DNA of 64,000 nt from Gautieria morchelliformis (Eukaryota > Basidiomycota > Agaricomycetes > Gomphales > Gomphaceae). The position numbers and the translations under genes were made by a program. The stretch lies in contig WHVA01000018.1 in assembly GCA_015179125.1 (NCBI GenBank), positions 62,001-126,000 on the forward strand. The letters are read 5' to 3'. Positions 33,291 to 43,344 of this stretch are shown here, in pieces; the stretch's first letter is position 1, and each line of letters starts with the position of its first letter. The notes below the pieces were generated by a model that made no database searches, was not told the origin of the DNA, and worked only from the letters and a program-made list of their open reading frames with translations.

Positions 33291-33857
33291 CTAGCCCTCA
33301 ACATCCACCGAGACATCGTTTCCAAGTACGCCACAGGCGGGACCACCATCTCTCCTGGCCTCCTGGCGCTTGGCCCTTCCCTTTCTGGTAATGCAGGTCA
33401 ATGATGAGCTCAGGGGGATTGGGGTCCATGGGCAAGTGCGGCCCTCGGAACCTTGCTCGACGTATTCGCTCTCCTGCCATGTTACGGAAACCCAGCCTTC
33501 GAAAGTGTAGGGGGTTCCACAAGGGGGGGTTCCATCGTTGAGGAAGACAGGGTCGCCAACGTAGTACATGTTCTCTCGTCTGTGTCGGGGTCTGAGGAAT
33601 GCCAGTGCAGGGCGAGTGGGCGCCTGACTCTTCGCTGGTGTGAGGTCCTCAGAGCTGACGGACCACTTTGAAGACCATGCGACGTCGAGATCACGGCAGT
33701 CAAGCATCCTTTGTAGCTTGGCTTCACTGGCTGCTCTGGATGATGAGAAGCCGGAGAAGTGCAGGAGGGCGGGATCGACACGTGACATGTTTGGCAGGTC
33801 AGAGAGGTTTTGGGTGAAGCTGGGGAGGGCAACAAGCTCAATGGCGGGCGAGGACAT
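33291..33857 (-). CDS. Accessory ORF of gypsy element B
   Basis: Not recognised. An intact 188-aa ORF between the pol stop (33964) and the polypurine tract, on the pol strand. It has no zinc motif, membrane segment or coiled coil that I can see. The N-terminal half is Ser/Ala/Leu-rich (FSGFSSSRAASEAKLQRML), the middle is aromatic (ENMYYVGDPVFLNDGTPP, then YTFEGWVSVTWQ), and the C-terminus is basic (TRKGRAKRQEARRDGG). Its place matches the extra ORFs of elements A and C. The second in-frame Met (NMSRVD) is an alternative start. Being open in an element with several pol stops makes it worth notice, though 188 codons can survive by chance. Confidence 0.45.
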   Translation of the reverse strand: MSSPAIELVALPSFTQNLSDLPNMSRVDPALLHFSGFSSSRAASEAKLQRMLDCRDLDVAWSSKWSVSSEDLTPAKSQAPTRPALAFLRPRHRRENMYYVGDPVFLNDGTPPCGTPYTFEGWVSVTWQESEYVEQGSEGRTCPWTPIPLSSSLTCITRKGRAKRQEARRDGGPACGVLGNDVSVDVEG

Positions 33858-33963
33858 GGTTGATGGATGTGGTGGGGTCGATGCAGTGGAAGTGAACGGT
33901 CACAGGTGGAGAGGGGATATATAGCTTATTGGAATGAATTGGTTAGGCGGACGCCGATATCGC

Positions 33964-36900
33964 TTATCTTTGGGGTTCTGGACCATTGACATTATAAGTA
34001 GAAGCCCTGCCTGCTGTCCAGTCGAAGACAGTTTGCCTGGAAGGTTCTGTGAAGTTCTGAAATCTCTGGAAGGGGAGGGACATGTATGTGGCTGTTGAGA
34101 TACTCTGAGGTGCCTCTGGGTTCTGCCAGTGAAATTCTTTAACAAGTCGCTTTGCCACAGAGACATCTTTCACTGGTAGCCAGAGATCGTCGGCAGCTCC
34201 ATAGCCCTTCCAGTGCACAAGATACTCCAACCTTCCACGGAACATCCTGCTGTCTAGAATACTTTCAACTTCATATTCTTCGGCTCCATCCCGTATGACA
34301 GGGGGGGGAGGTGGAGGGGCATGACGTTCAAGAATTGGGTCATCTTCATATGGCCGAAGCAGGATGACAGAGAACACTGGATGTGTGCGACCAAAGGATG
34401 CAGGAATATTTAGACCATAGGCATTTTGTGAGACCACCTTATTAACAGTGTAGGGGCCTAGCCACTTGTGGTCTAGCTTCTTCATTGGGCGAGTGGTTGT
34501 GATGTTTTGTGCATTGAGCCAGACCTTGTCACCAAGATTATAAACTGGGGCTGCTTTATGGTGCACGTCATAGAAGCGTTCCATGTCCTCTGCTGCCTTG
34601 GACAGGGCTGAACGAGCTTCTCTTGTGGCCGCTTCCATCCGCGTTGTGAACTCATCCAGGGCCTCGAGTCGAGTTTCCCGGACTGGTTCCAGTCCCAGCC
34701 TTGGATGTTGGCCACTGTCCAACATGAAGGGTGTAGTCTGGGTTGAGGCATGGATTCGGTTGTTATAGGCAAACTCAGCCAAGGATATCCATTCAAACCA
34801 ATCATCCTGACACTGGTTGATGAATAGTCGAAGGTATTGCTCAATCTCCTGATTAACCCTTTCAGTCTGTCCATCAGTTTGGGGGTGATAAGCAGTAGAG
34901 GCAGGGACTTTGACACCCAGAAGTTTGTTCAGTTCACGCATGAACTGGGAGATGAACTGTGTGCCTCGATCACTGATGATTTCTTCAGGGAGCCCATGAA
35001 GTTTCCAAACATGATCACAGAAGAGTCGGGTAACTCCCACCGAAGTTACATCTGAAGTGGTGGGAATGACATGTGCACGCTTTGAGAGGCGATCGACGAC
35101 AACAAGGAGAGCATCATAGCCATGACTGGCAGGCAGTTCTACGATCAAGTCAACAGACATAACCTGCCATCTATGGTCTGGGATACGGTTTGGTAGAAGC
35201 TTGCCAATGGGAGAAGCAGGGAAGGTTTTTGTCCGGTTGCACAGGTCACAGGCCTTCACGTATTTTGCAATGTAACGTCCCATCCCAGGCCACCAGTAAC
35301 TCCGAGCAACTAGTTCAGTGGTTCTCCAACGACCAGGGTGACCGGTGAGAGGCATGTCATGGTGCGCTTTCACTATGTCATGTCGTAGTTTTGCATCAAG
35401 CGGCACGTACACTTTGTTGTGATAGAGGACAAGCCCATCCTGTTCAGACCACTCTGCTCCTCGTAAATTTCCAGAGGAGCCCAGTTCTTTGAGAGCCTTG
35501 ACAACCTTTTCATCCCGGTCTACACAGTTCCTTACTCAATTGAGGAAAGCATCACCTTCACCTGGGACTAACTGCGCGCCAGCCTCTGGAGGATTCGCCT
35601 TCATGTGGAACAAGTCAGGGGTAAGTAAGACTTGATTTTGGTTGTCTTCCTCCCCCCACTTATGATCCACGCGTCGTGAGAGTGCATCAGGCTTGGCTGA
35701 ATGACGACCAGGATGATGGATCAGCTCAAAATCAAAGCGAGAGAGGTAGAGTGACCAGCGTGCTTGACAACAGTTCAGGTTTTGTGCAGTGCGGAAGTAG
35801 GTGAGATTCTGATGGTCATTGAGAATCTCAATCTTGTGCTTCGTTCCCTCTAAGATGTGGCGCCATTCCTCTAATCCCCGAATCACAGAAAGAAGCTCCT
35901 TGTCATGGATGGCATAGTTGCGTTCAGCATCATTGAGGCTTTTGGAGACAAACCCCACAGGCCGCCATTTGCCATCATCACATAGCTGGGACAGTACTGC
36001 TCCTGTGGCATAGGCTGAGGCATCTGTTTCAAGACGGAAATGTTTGTCTGGATCAGGGAGGACAAGGATCGGTGTTGAGGTGATGAGGAGTTTGAGCTTG
36101 TCGAAGGATGTTTGCTCTGGGACATTTGGATCCCAGGACCATTGGGCATCCTGCTTTGTCAACTGGTTGAGGGGCTTTGCAATGTGTGAGAAGTCTTCCA
36201 CAAATCTACGGTAGAAGTTGATGAAACCAAGGAATGATTTGACTTCTGTGATGTTACGTGGTATTGGCCAGTCCCGCACTGTTTTAGAACCCTTCAAGAC
36301 TTTGGTGTTATTGCTAACACTTCAATCTATCAGAACGTGTCGTTTACGAGACTCAAAGAATATTAAACAATGCTGCAGCACAACTCCGGAAATAATTTAA
36401 TATTTGTACCTTGGTTGCAATCCACGTAAAAACTAGTCCAAGTTAATACGGATGGAAGGCAATACGTTTCTTAGCAGCACTGAACAATAAACTAAAAGAA
36501 TGTAGGTTCAAGGACACTATCGGGGTCCAAGCGTATTCCAAAATATAAAGGAATGTACTTAGCAGGCGAGTTTATAAATGGACTGCCCTGATAATCTACC
36601 AGCGCACAGCAATAAAACGAGGGACGAGTTTTGTGAACAAAGCGACTTGTGAAAGTCTCTAATCAGGAAAATCGACTGACTAGATCGTCTCGGGTATTGG
36701 AGTGCGAATGGCAAGACTTTCAATTGACAGACTCACTCTGTAGAATTACACCCGGAGGATTAGTCCAAGTGGCTAAGCAGTAAAGTAACTACTTAACAAG
36801 GAATTAGACACTAAAGTAAGTGAATAACCCTAGCTGGGATTAGCAGCTTAGTAAGATGCAAGTCACATGAGGTCACGTGTAGGATAGAAGATGGTTAGAT

Positions 36901-39338
36901 TGCTTGGATGATCAAGGAGGTCAGAATGGCCTCCATTTATATTGTAAAATACACAGGATTACGTAAAATGGGGTTCTTCTATCTATTAGGCGAGTGATGT
37001 CATAAGTAAATATTTGCACTGCTGAAACACACCCTCGTAACTATTGCGGCGTGTTTGTGCAAAGAAATTGGAAATAGATAGCCAATCACCTTCCCTGGTT
37101 TGCACAGCCTTACACAGCCTTTCACAGCCTTGCACTGCCCTGCACAGCCCTACACAGCCGCTATGACATCAAGGGGCCTATTTGGTGTCGTAGCGTTGCG
37201 TTTGGAGGATCCTTTATCCAATAGGCTTTATCAAACCTGCACCCTAGTTTTGGCTTTGTACATCTTTGTGTGACTTTGTACGCAGCCTTGCACAGCCATG
37301 GTTGCTATGATGCAAGTCATGTGCCAGCTGGGTTTGAATTGCACAGGCTTGTGTAAGCGGTAGGGGACTCATTCAGACTCAGTGGCTGAGTTTGAGTGAG
37401 CCGAGGTACCGGAGTTGTAGGTGCTTGAGTGCCTGTAACTCCGAGTTTACGGTTCATGGGAAGCTCCGGTCGGAGTTTGAAACTGAGCGGCTGTGGCAGA
37501 GTTGTGGACATGTGTGGGTTCATAACTCTGCCTGACAGAATAAGGAGTTTTTGAGCCAGGAAAGCCAAGTTAAATGGCGAAAAAATAAGAGGAAATTCAA
37601 GGAATATTTGAATAGAGTTCTCCCAACAATAGCCACATGTATTAGCTACTATCAGCTGGGAAAACAGGGTTTTAAAGCGATTTTAATCCTTTTTTCGCGA
37701 GGCTTTTCATTAGCAACGGTTCCCACACACGCACCCCTGCAACCTTGACTGGGTCCATGGCAACCTGTCCTTGAGAGAGGATGAGGCCCAGATACTCCAC
37801 CTCTAGTTGCTCAAATAGGAATTTTTCAGGTTTGAGGTACAGGTTGTTGTCCCAGAGGATTTCAAGGACACGTCGTACAATCCTACTATGTCCTTCAAGC
37901 GACTCTGTGAAGATGAGAATGTCGTCCATGAACACCACCACAACCCCTTCATTGATGAGACTCTTGAAGATGTCATTCATCATTGTCTGGAAGGTTGCTG
38001 GGCTGTTTGTGAGTCCAAAGAACATGACTAGAGGTTCATACAGGCCCCTATTTGTCCGAAAGGCTGCCTTCCACTCATCTCCCTCTTTTATGTGTACATT
38101 ATTATATCCCCAGTGAATGTCAAGCTTTGTGAAGTATTTAGCCCTTCCAGCAGCAATCTTATTCATGATGTCTGGAACAAGGGGCAAAGGATAGACATTC
38201 TTGATTGTTACATCATTGAGTTTCCGGTAGTCTTGCACAAATCTAAGACTGCCGTCCTTTTTCTTCACAAAGAAGACTGGAGATGCCATAGTTGACTTGG
38301 AAGGACAGATACGATGGCTCTTCAGGTTCTCCTCAAGGAATTTATCCAGTTCCCTTTGCTCAACCGGTGATATTGGGTAAACCTTTGTGCTGAAGGGTTG
38401 TGCACCTGGAGTGAGCTCAATTGCATGGTCCCAGGGCTTTCGAGGAGGCAGTTGGTCAAATGACTCCTTAGAAAACACATCCTTGAACTCCTGGTATGGT
38501 TTGGGGACAAGGTCCTCGAAGGATCTGACTGGTGCAGACTTGCTGGCCCGTTAAGCAAGCTGTTGGGAGACAGTCCAGCCTGTGCCAATCATTTCAGGAC
38601 TCTCATTCACAAAGATGACAAAGGTCCTGTCTCCTTCCTCAAGTAGGGAGCGGGTGTGCTGTATGGGAACCTGCTCTTGATCTACACTCTCTTCTGGAAC
38701 AGTTTCGACTGTGGGCCCTCTGACAACAGGTCTGCCCCCACATGACTTGGGACAGCATGTCATCTTCACATCTCCTGTACGCCAGTCAACTTCTGGGTTG
38801 TGTTCAACAAGCCATGTGTGACCAAGAATGATGGCAAGTCGTCCAAGGCTCGTGACGGAGAATGTGGCACATTCCGTATGATCCCCAAAGGTGCAAATGA
38901 GGTCGACTTCTTCCTTGATTGAGCCAGCCTCATTTGGGGTACCATCAATATTGTAGACAGGGATGGCACGGGGTAGGGGATGGGTCCGAAGTCTGTGTTC
39001 CCTTACAAACTCCACATCGATGAACATCCCTGTAGCACCACTGTCAAGGAGGGAGTCAATTGCAAGTGGATGCCCTGTGTCAATGGAGTGGACCTTGAGA
39101 GGTACTTTGGTGCATCGGCGGAGGTCAGCAGTACGGACATATAGAGGGACTGGAAGGTTTGCATTAGCAACTGGAGCGATAGGTTGGGTTTTTGGCATGG
39201 CTGGTTTGGTTTCAGTTCGATCAGGGATAGGAGAAGGATGCATCATATCGCCTGTGATCCCTATTGTACATGTTTTGAGAACTGAAAACTGATTCGTCGG
39301 GCGGGGCATGTCTTTCACCACTGACTGGCCTAAAAACC
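33964..39338 (-). pseudogene. Gypsy element B Pol: protease, RT, RNase H, integrase, chromodomain
   Basis: All pol segments share one frame once the solo LTR (36280-37729) and one duplication are removed. Protease: LLDSGATGMFID with a later ILGHTWL. RT (38478-37740): MASPVFFVKKKDGSLR, KLDIHWGYNNV, FFGLTNSPATFQ, FMDDILIF. RNase H (36297-35536): LETDASAYATGAVLSQ, DKELLSVIRGLEEWRHIL. Integrase (35412 on): HDMPLTGHPGRWRTTELV to CDLCNRTK, VDLIVELPAS, SDRGTQFISQF, YHPQTDGQTERVNQEIEQYL. The GPY/F module is KWLGPYTVNKV, and the chromodomain starts at EYEVESILDSRM. Damage: TAA at 38551 and TGA at 35536. The integrase-chromodomain ORF (482 codons) is intact. Confidence 0.93.
36280..37729. mobile_element. 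Solo LTR-like insertion, family 4, target duplication CGCAC
   Basis: A 1450-bp insert starting TGTTTTAGAACC and ending GGTTCCCACACA (imperfect 12-bp inverted termini), flanked by CGCAC at 36275-36279 and 37730-37734. It splits RT from RNase H of element B. Inside are an imperfect cttacacagcc/ttgcacagcc simple repeat (37095-37165) and a ggagtt-rich stretch near 37400-37500. No ORF. Confidence 0.88.
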
Positions 39339-39339
39339 C
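39330..39339 (-). promoter_or_regulatory. Candidate -1 ribosomal frameshift site at the gag/pol junction of element B
   Basis: On the minus strand the gag frame reads AAG GGT TTT TAG. The heptamer G GGT TTT (39339-39333) fits X-XXY-YYZ in the gag frame and is followed at once by the TAG (39332-39330). Slipping back one base enters exactly the pol frame (GGG TTT TTA GGC CAG). A downstream pseudoknot was not assessed. Confidence 0.6.
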
Positions 39340-41561
39340 TTTCCTTCATCTTGGACAGGGGCTTCCACCTTCTGTTTGTGTTCCTCCATCGCCGCTGCTA
39401 CAGATTTAGAGACGATTGCTGCAATGTCTGCCTCTGTGAGGTTTGCGCCGATTCATGGCTTGCGAGGTTCAGGACAGTCTGGTGAAATGTGACCAGGTCT
39501 CTTACAGTTGTAGCAGGTCCGTGTTTCAGTGCGGCAGCGGGATGAGTCAATGTCCATAGGTGTCACATTACTGGGTGGTGCTGTGACAACAGGAGCCGTA
39601 GCAGGAGTGTGGAGTGGTCGGGAAGGAGGAGGGCGATTAGGGACATGAGGTGTCTGTGCCTTCCTGACCTCTAACAGACGGCGATGATTGCGGTCAATCT
39701 GACAGGCTGCTTCCTTCCAGGCTTTGAGGTTGGATGGAAGAAAGGGCTGGGCATGGATCTTATCAATGATACCTGCTGGAAGGCCATGAGCATAGGCATC
39801 CTCGAGTGCCTCATCATTAAAGCCTGTCCTGCCTGCCAGGATCTCAAATTGAGCGGTGTATTCATCTGCTGACATTCCTGACGCCATCCTAAGGTCATGC
39901 AGTTTAGTGCGAGCCGTTCTGGCACAATCTGGGTCACCAAAGGCCTCCTCCACACGTTTAATGAACCCCTCCAGAGTGGATATAGAGGATGTGCCATCAA
40001 TCACAGCCTGTGTCTCGTTGTGTGCCCATATCTCCGCAGAGCCTTGTCATGACCGGTTTATTTCTCCTACCGCGCTACCTCCATGTTCCCCCTCGTCACT
40101 CCCTAGCATCTTCGCCAGAGTTCGCCACACCTACCGACCACTCCTCCTCTACGTCTACCCTACTCGCTGTTCGTCCCATCCTCCAAACCGCTATTCGCTA
40201 CTCGCGCATTTCGCCAGCAGGCACGCCATCAAATATGATCGATACCAATCACCCGGCATGATGGTTCATCATTAGCCCCATCATCTTCTTAATCCAACCC
40301 CATTGGGTGTTCGTATGGCCAAAGTGCGTTCGCAGGGCGTTCCTTCCATAGGTCGTGCAGGATCAACCCAGTAAACGAAGAGTCCGTGCAGGGTAGCATG
40401 TATGCGGGTCCCAAGACATGGTTTTGTCCATAAGTGCCTTCGCCCCCTTTTATTCTCCGTCGTTTCATTTTTGCATTCTTCCCTCACTCTATTGTATGTT
40501 TATTCCATCTCCTTAGTACCATGACTGCGCACCCCTATCCAACCCTGACTTGTGATGGCCTCTTTCCTATTCGCTGATACCTTACAAGCATTCGATATAA
40601 GTAGTTTACATTCCCATGTATATTCCCCAGTTCAATTATCATACGTCGTTCATCTTGTGCAAACTTGACCTCGCTGTGATCATCGTCTTGAGCCCCTCCT
40701 TGAAGATTTCTATCTTCGACCAGCTAAGGACTTAGGCATCACTGGTGAGTTCTCATACTTCATCTTCGTTACCTTAGCCTTCGAACTACTTTCTGTGCTG
40801 TTGGCGAAGGGCTCCTAAGGAGCACCTTCGCCAGTGAAGGGACTGTCGAAACTTAGACAACCCTTCCGCAATATCTTGCACGTTGCGTCGTCAAGTACTG
40901 CAAGCTATTTCGCCGACTGTAGACAGGGCGAGCCCCGTTCGGGCAACCCCTTTGTTTCGTGAACATTCATCGGTTCACTTATTCACCGAACGGCATACTT
41001 ATTCGCACAAGTTATTCGGGCATTCGTTGTGTTCACTAATACACGATATTAACGCCTAAAAACCAATCTTGACAAGCCTCCTGTCATGAAGGAAAGAGCA
41101 TATAGGATCTTTGTGCGCTCATCTGGGAAGGATGCTGGCTGGACAGCGATGGACAACCTGATAGACCTGATAAACCCTTCAGTCTCTGCACGGTCTCCAT
41201 TGAACTTCTCCGGTTCCACTGCTTTGATAGAGCGAGTAGATGGAGGGACACTTTGAGGTACTGAGGGCGCAAGGGCTTGAGCAGCAGCAACAGCAGCGTT
41301 GGCGGCAGCATTGACTAAGTGGTCGTGAACGTTAACAATCTGACTGTGCAGTTCCTGATTCTGCAGTTGAAGTTGCTGCAGCTGCTGTGCTTGGCTGGAA
41401 AGGAGGCCTCGAAGAAATGGCCCATGGTCACCCAAGGCGTCCCAGTATGCGTCTGGGAGTTGGTCTGCCATAGGCTGAGATGAAGGCTGGTTAAGAAAAG
41501 TGTGTGGGGTCATCCTATGAGCTTGATCTTCCTTCGTCACTAATGACGAAGCCACAACCAA
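39340..41561 (-). pseudogene. Gypsy element B Gag, split by a solo LTR
   Basis: The likely start is the Met near 41513 (MTPHTFLNQPSS); the longer frame to 41561 runs into the LTR. It has a Gln/Leu-rich helix (AQQLQQLQLQNQELHSQ), then the capsid core (AVEPEKFNGDRAETEGFIRS, ALSFMTGG). The frame is interrupted by the LTR at 40045-41074 and resumes with AEIWAHNETQAVIDG. It ends with a CCHC knuckle (CYNCKRPGHISPDC). Removing the LTR and one AGCCT duplication rejoins the frame exactly. A TGA at 39453 cuts about 41 codons before the frameshift site. Confidence 0.9.
40045..41074. mobile_element. Solo LTR, family 1, target duplication AGCCT
   Basis: A 1030-bp LTR starting TGTCATGACC and ending AATCTTGACA, flanked by AGCCT at 40040-40044 and 41075-41079. 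It matches 8135-9308 along most of its length in the same orientation. It interrupts gag of element B. Confidence 0.95.
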
Positions 41562-41951
41562 AGATACTCAAGGAGATAAGAGCCGATACTAGGACAATGA
41601 CCAACTGTGTAGTGGGTATCCTCAGTTTATAACTCTACCAACGATAGATACATGGGGACTTGCCTGTGTAGTGGGTATCCTCAGAGATCAAGCTGAGGAA
41701 ACACCACCACACGGGCTACAGTCTTATAGCGCTGGCAAGGCTTATATAATAGGGGAGACGGAAACTTGTAGCAGGTTACGGAAGGTGACGGAAAGTGATG
41801 GAAGGTCACAGAATGTGACGGAATGTGACATGTGATGGGATGTGATGGAGTGTGACAGAAGGTGATGGAAAGTTATGGAAACTGACGGAAGGTGACGGAA
41901 ACTCATGGAAGGAAATAGAAACTTGTGGAAGGAAATGCGTGAACCCTGACA
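41538..41951 (-). mobile_element. 5' LTR of gypsy element B
   Basis: A 414-bp match to 32871-33244. It carries an extra internal block in which tgtgtagtgggtatcctcag is repeated around a tttataactctaccaacg segment; the 3' LTR lacks it. The LTRs therefore differ by at least one indel since insertion. Confidence 0.88.
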
Positions 41952-42475
41952 GGCAGGGGGGAGCCTCCACGGCTTGCCTCTGGGGCCTGAGGTGCTGGGC
42001 TGCATGCTTTGCTGGGTTGGTGACATGGGGAACTCTAGCGGGGTGTCCGCCCTCTGCGGCTGCTCTTCCACTGCCCCGTTCTCCTCCTCTCATTCCATTT
42101 GATCTGCCCACGACTCTGTCCCCCGCTGGCTCCCACCTCTCTCTTCCCCCTCTTCAGCTTCCACCCTTCCACTCTTCCCCAGCGCTGTTGCAGGCGCCCC
42201 TGTGCTCACATCCCTTTCCCTTTCCAGCATCGTCACTTCCTCCTCTGCCCGTCCCTTGTCTCCCTCCCCTGCGGTTGCTTCCGCTCGGAACTCTGTCAGC
42301 GGGGCCTCCCCGCTTGCTGGCGTCCAGCTGTCAGCGGGGCCTCCCCACTTGCTGGCGTCCAGCTGTCTGCAGGGGACTGGGCTGCGATGACCGTCCCATC
42401 CAGCTGCTCCCACGTGGAGGGCTGGCTCCTGATCGGGAAGTACTTGTACTGGTCAATAGGTCAAGTATCAGCTAG
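41952..42475 (-). pseudogene. LINE ORF1 remnant upstream of ORF2
   Basis: Minus-strand open segments rich in Gly, Glu and Arg (for example EFRAEATAGEGDKGRAEEEV, TALGKSGRVEAEEGEE). They sit where ORF1 of this LINE should be, and its end lies on the far side of gypsy B (about 32866-32815, with PSHRPKAPHTWYNDLC before a stop). No RNA-binding motif is visible in this part. The frame is disturbed by a 35-bp duplication at 42295-42364. Confidence 0.5.
42295..42364. repeat. 35-bp tandem duplication in LINE ORF1
   Basis: Two near-identical units (gtcagcggggcctccccgct..), 42295-42329 and 42330-42364. As 35 is not a multiple of three, the duplication shifts the ORF1 frame. Confidence 0.9.
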
Positions 42476-42546
42476 GAATGAGGAGCGGGGGAAGCGGTGT
42501 GTGTGTGTGTGCACGGCATCGGTTCGGGGCTGCTGATTCGCCTCGG

Positions 42547-43190
42547 GTTTCACAACAGAACTCAGGGGGGAAGTAGAGGTCACGTTCATCAGGGTGAAGA
42601 GACTCAACAATGGTGGGGTAGTCCTGGACCTGAGTGTGCCCATGGGGGCTAGGTGGATACAGTCGCACAAGACACAGTTCATTGTCAAGTTCAGCAGCTC
42701 TGTCATAGTCAAGGACAGAGCCCTCTCTGTCATTATTGAATATGTCCTCATCACATTCTTACCCAATGCGCTTGCAGAGCACAGGAAGATAGAACGGGAC
42801 TCCAAACTGCAGGAAAACACACTACTGACCACACTGGATAAAGCCCACACACTGACATACTGAGGGGCAATGGACAGCACACCTCATTGTGAAGTTTGCC
42901 ACCACAGAGTCCACCAACCTTTCTATCAGAGATGGCATCATAATCACTGGGAAGTGCACTTGGGCAAGGAGGATGAAAAGGGAACCCCACAGATGCCTGA
43001 AGTGCCAGAGATACAACACTAGGCACATCATCAGGACCAGGTTGTCTTTGGTGATGAAGCCATGCCTGTCAAGGAAGGCCCAAGCATTGTCTGTCATCCT
43101 GATGGCTGAGCTAGGGTCTGCTACCAACTCTGATCTGCTCTTGGGATTGGTGTTCTGCATGCTGGCTCTGGTGCATGTGTGTGAGGTGGC
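42547..43190 (+). pseudogene. Second LINE ORF1 remnant, opposite orientation
   Basis: The plus strand shows an ORF1-type nucleic-acid-binding protein in two frames. The 42594-42863 frame has VKRLNNGGVVLDLSVPMGAR and VLITFLPNALAEHRKIERD. The 42889 frame continues with FATTESTNLSIRDGIIITGK, WARRMKREPHRCLKCQRYN (the first half of a CCHC knuckle). A stop after DKAHTLTY and a frameshift near 42870 separate them. This layout matches ORF1 proteins of mushroom LINEs. No ORF2 follows. The (gt)n run at about 42499-42513 marks the border with the other LINE. Confidence 0.7.
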
Positions 43191-43344
43191 TGGTGGGTGC
43201 AGGTCAGCGTGGCTTTTTTTGGCGGCTTCTTTTTGGAGTAGTGGTGATGCTATAGCTAGAGTGTATCTGTGACTGTCTAGATGTAGCTTTTGTTGAGTTT
43301 TGTGGGAGGATTGGTGTTTTGAAAATTTTGGATGACGTGGTTAG

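Larger units (their letters stand above)
32871..41951 (-). mobile_element. Ty3/gypsy element B (chromodomain type), complete but mutated
   Basis: Flanked by matching LTRs (32871-33244 and 41538-41951), with gag, protease, RT, RNase H, integrase, chromodomain, an extra ORF and a polypurine tract in minus order. The flanking 5-mers are GGCAA (32866-32870) and GGCAG (41952-41956), four of five identical. It sits inside LINE ORF1. Two solo LTRs (36280-37729 and 40045-41074) have inserted into it. Confidence 0.9.
28568..42475 (-). mobile_element. LINE (Tad/I-like, EN-RT-RNase H), split by gypsy B
   Basis: A minus-strand non-LTR element with a 3' poly(A) (28-T run at 28568-28595 on the plus strand), an ORF2 of endonuclease, RT, RNase H and zinc finger (32720-28767), and an ORF1 remnant (42475-41952). 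ORF1 and ORF2 are separated by gypsy element B, which inserted near the ORF1 end. The right (5') limit is approximate. Confidence 0.8.
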
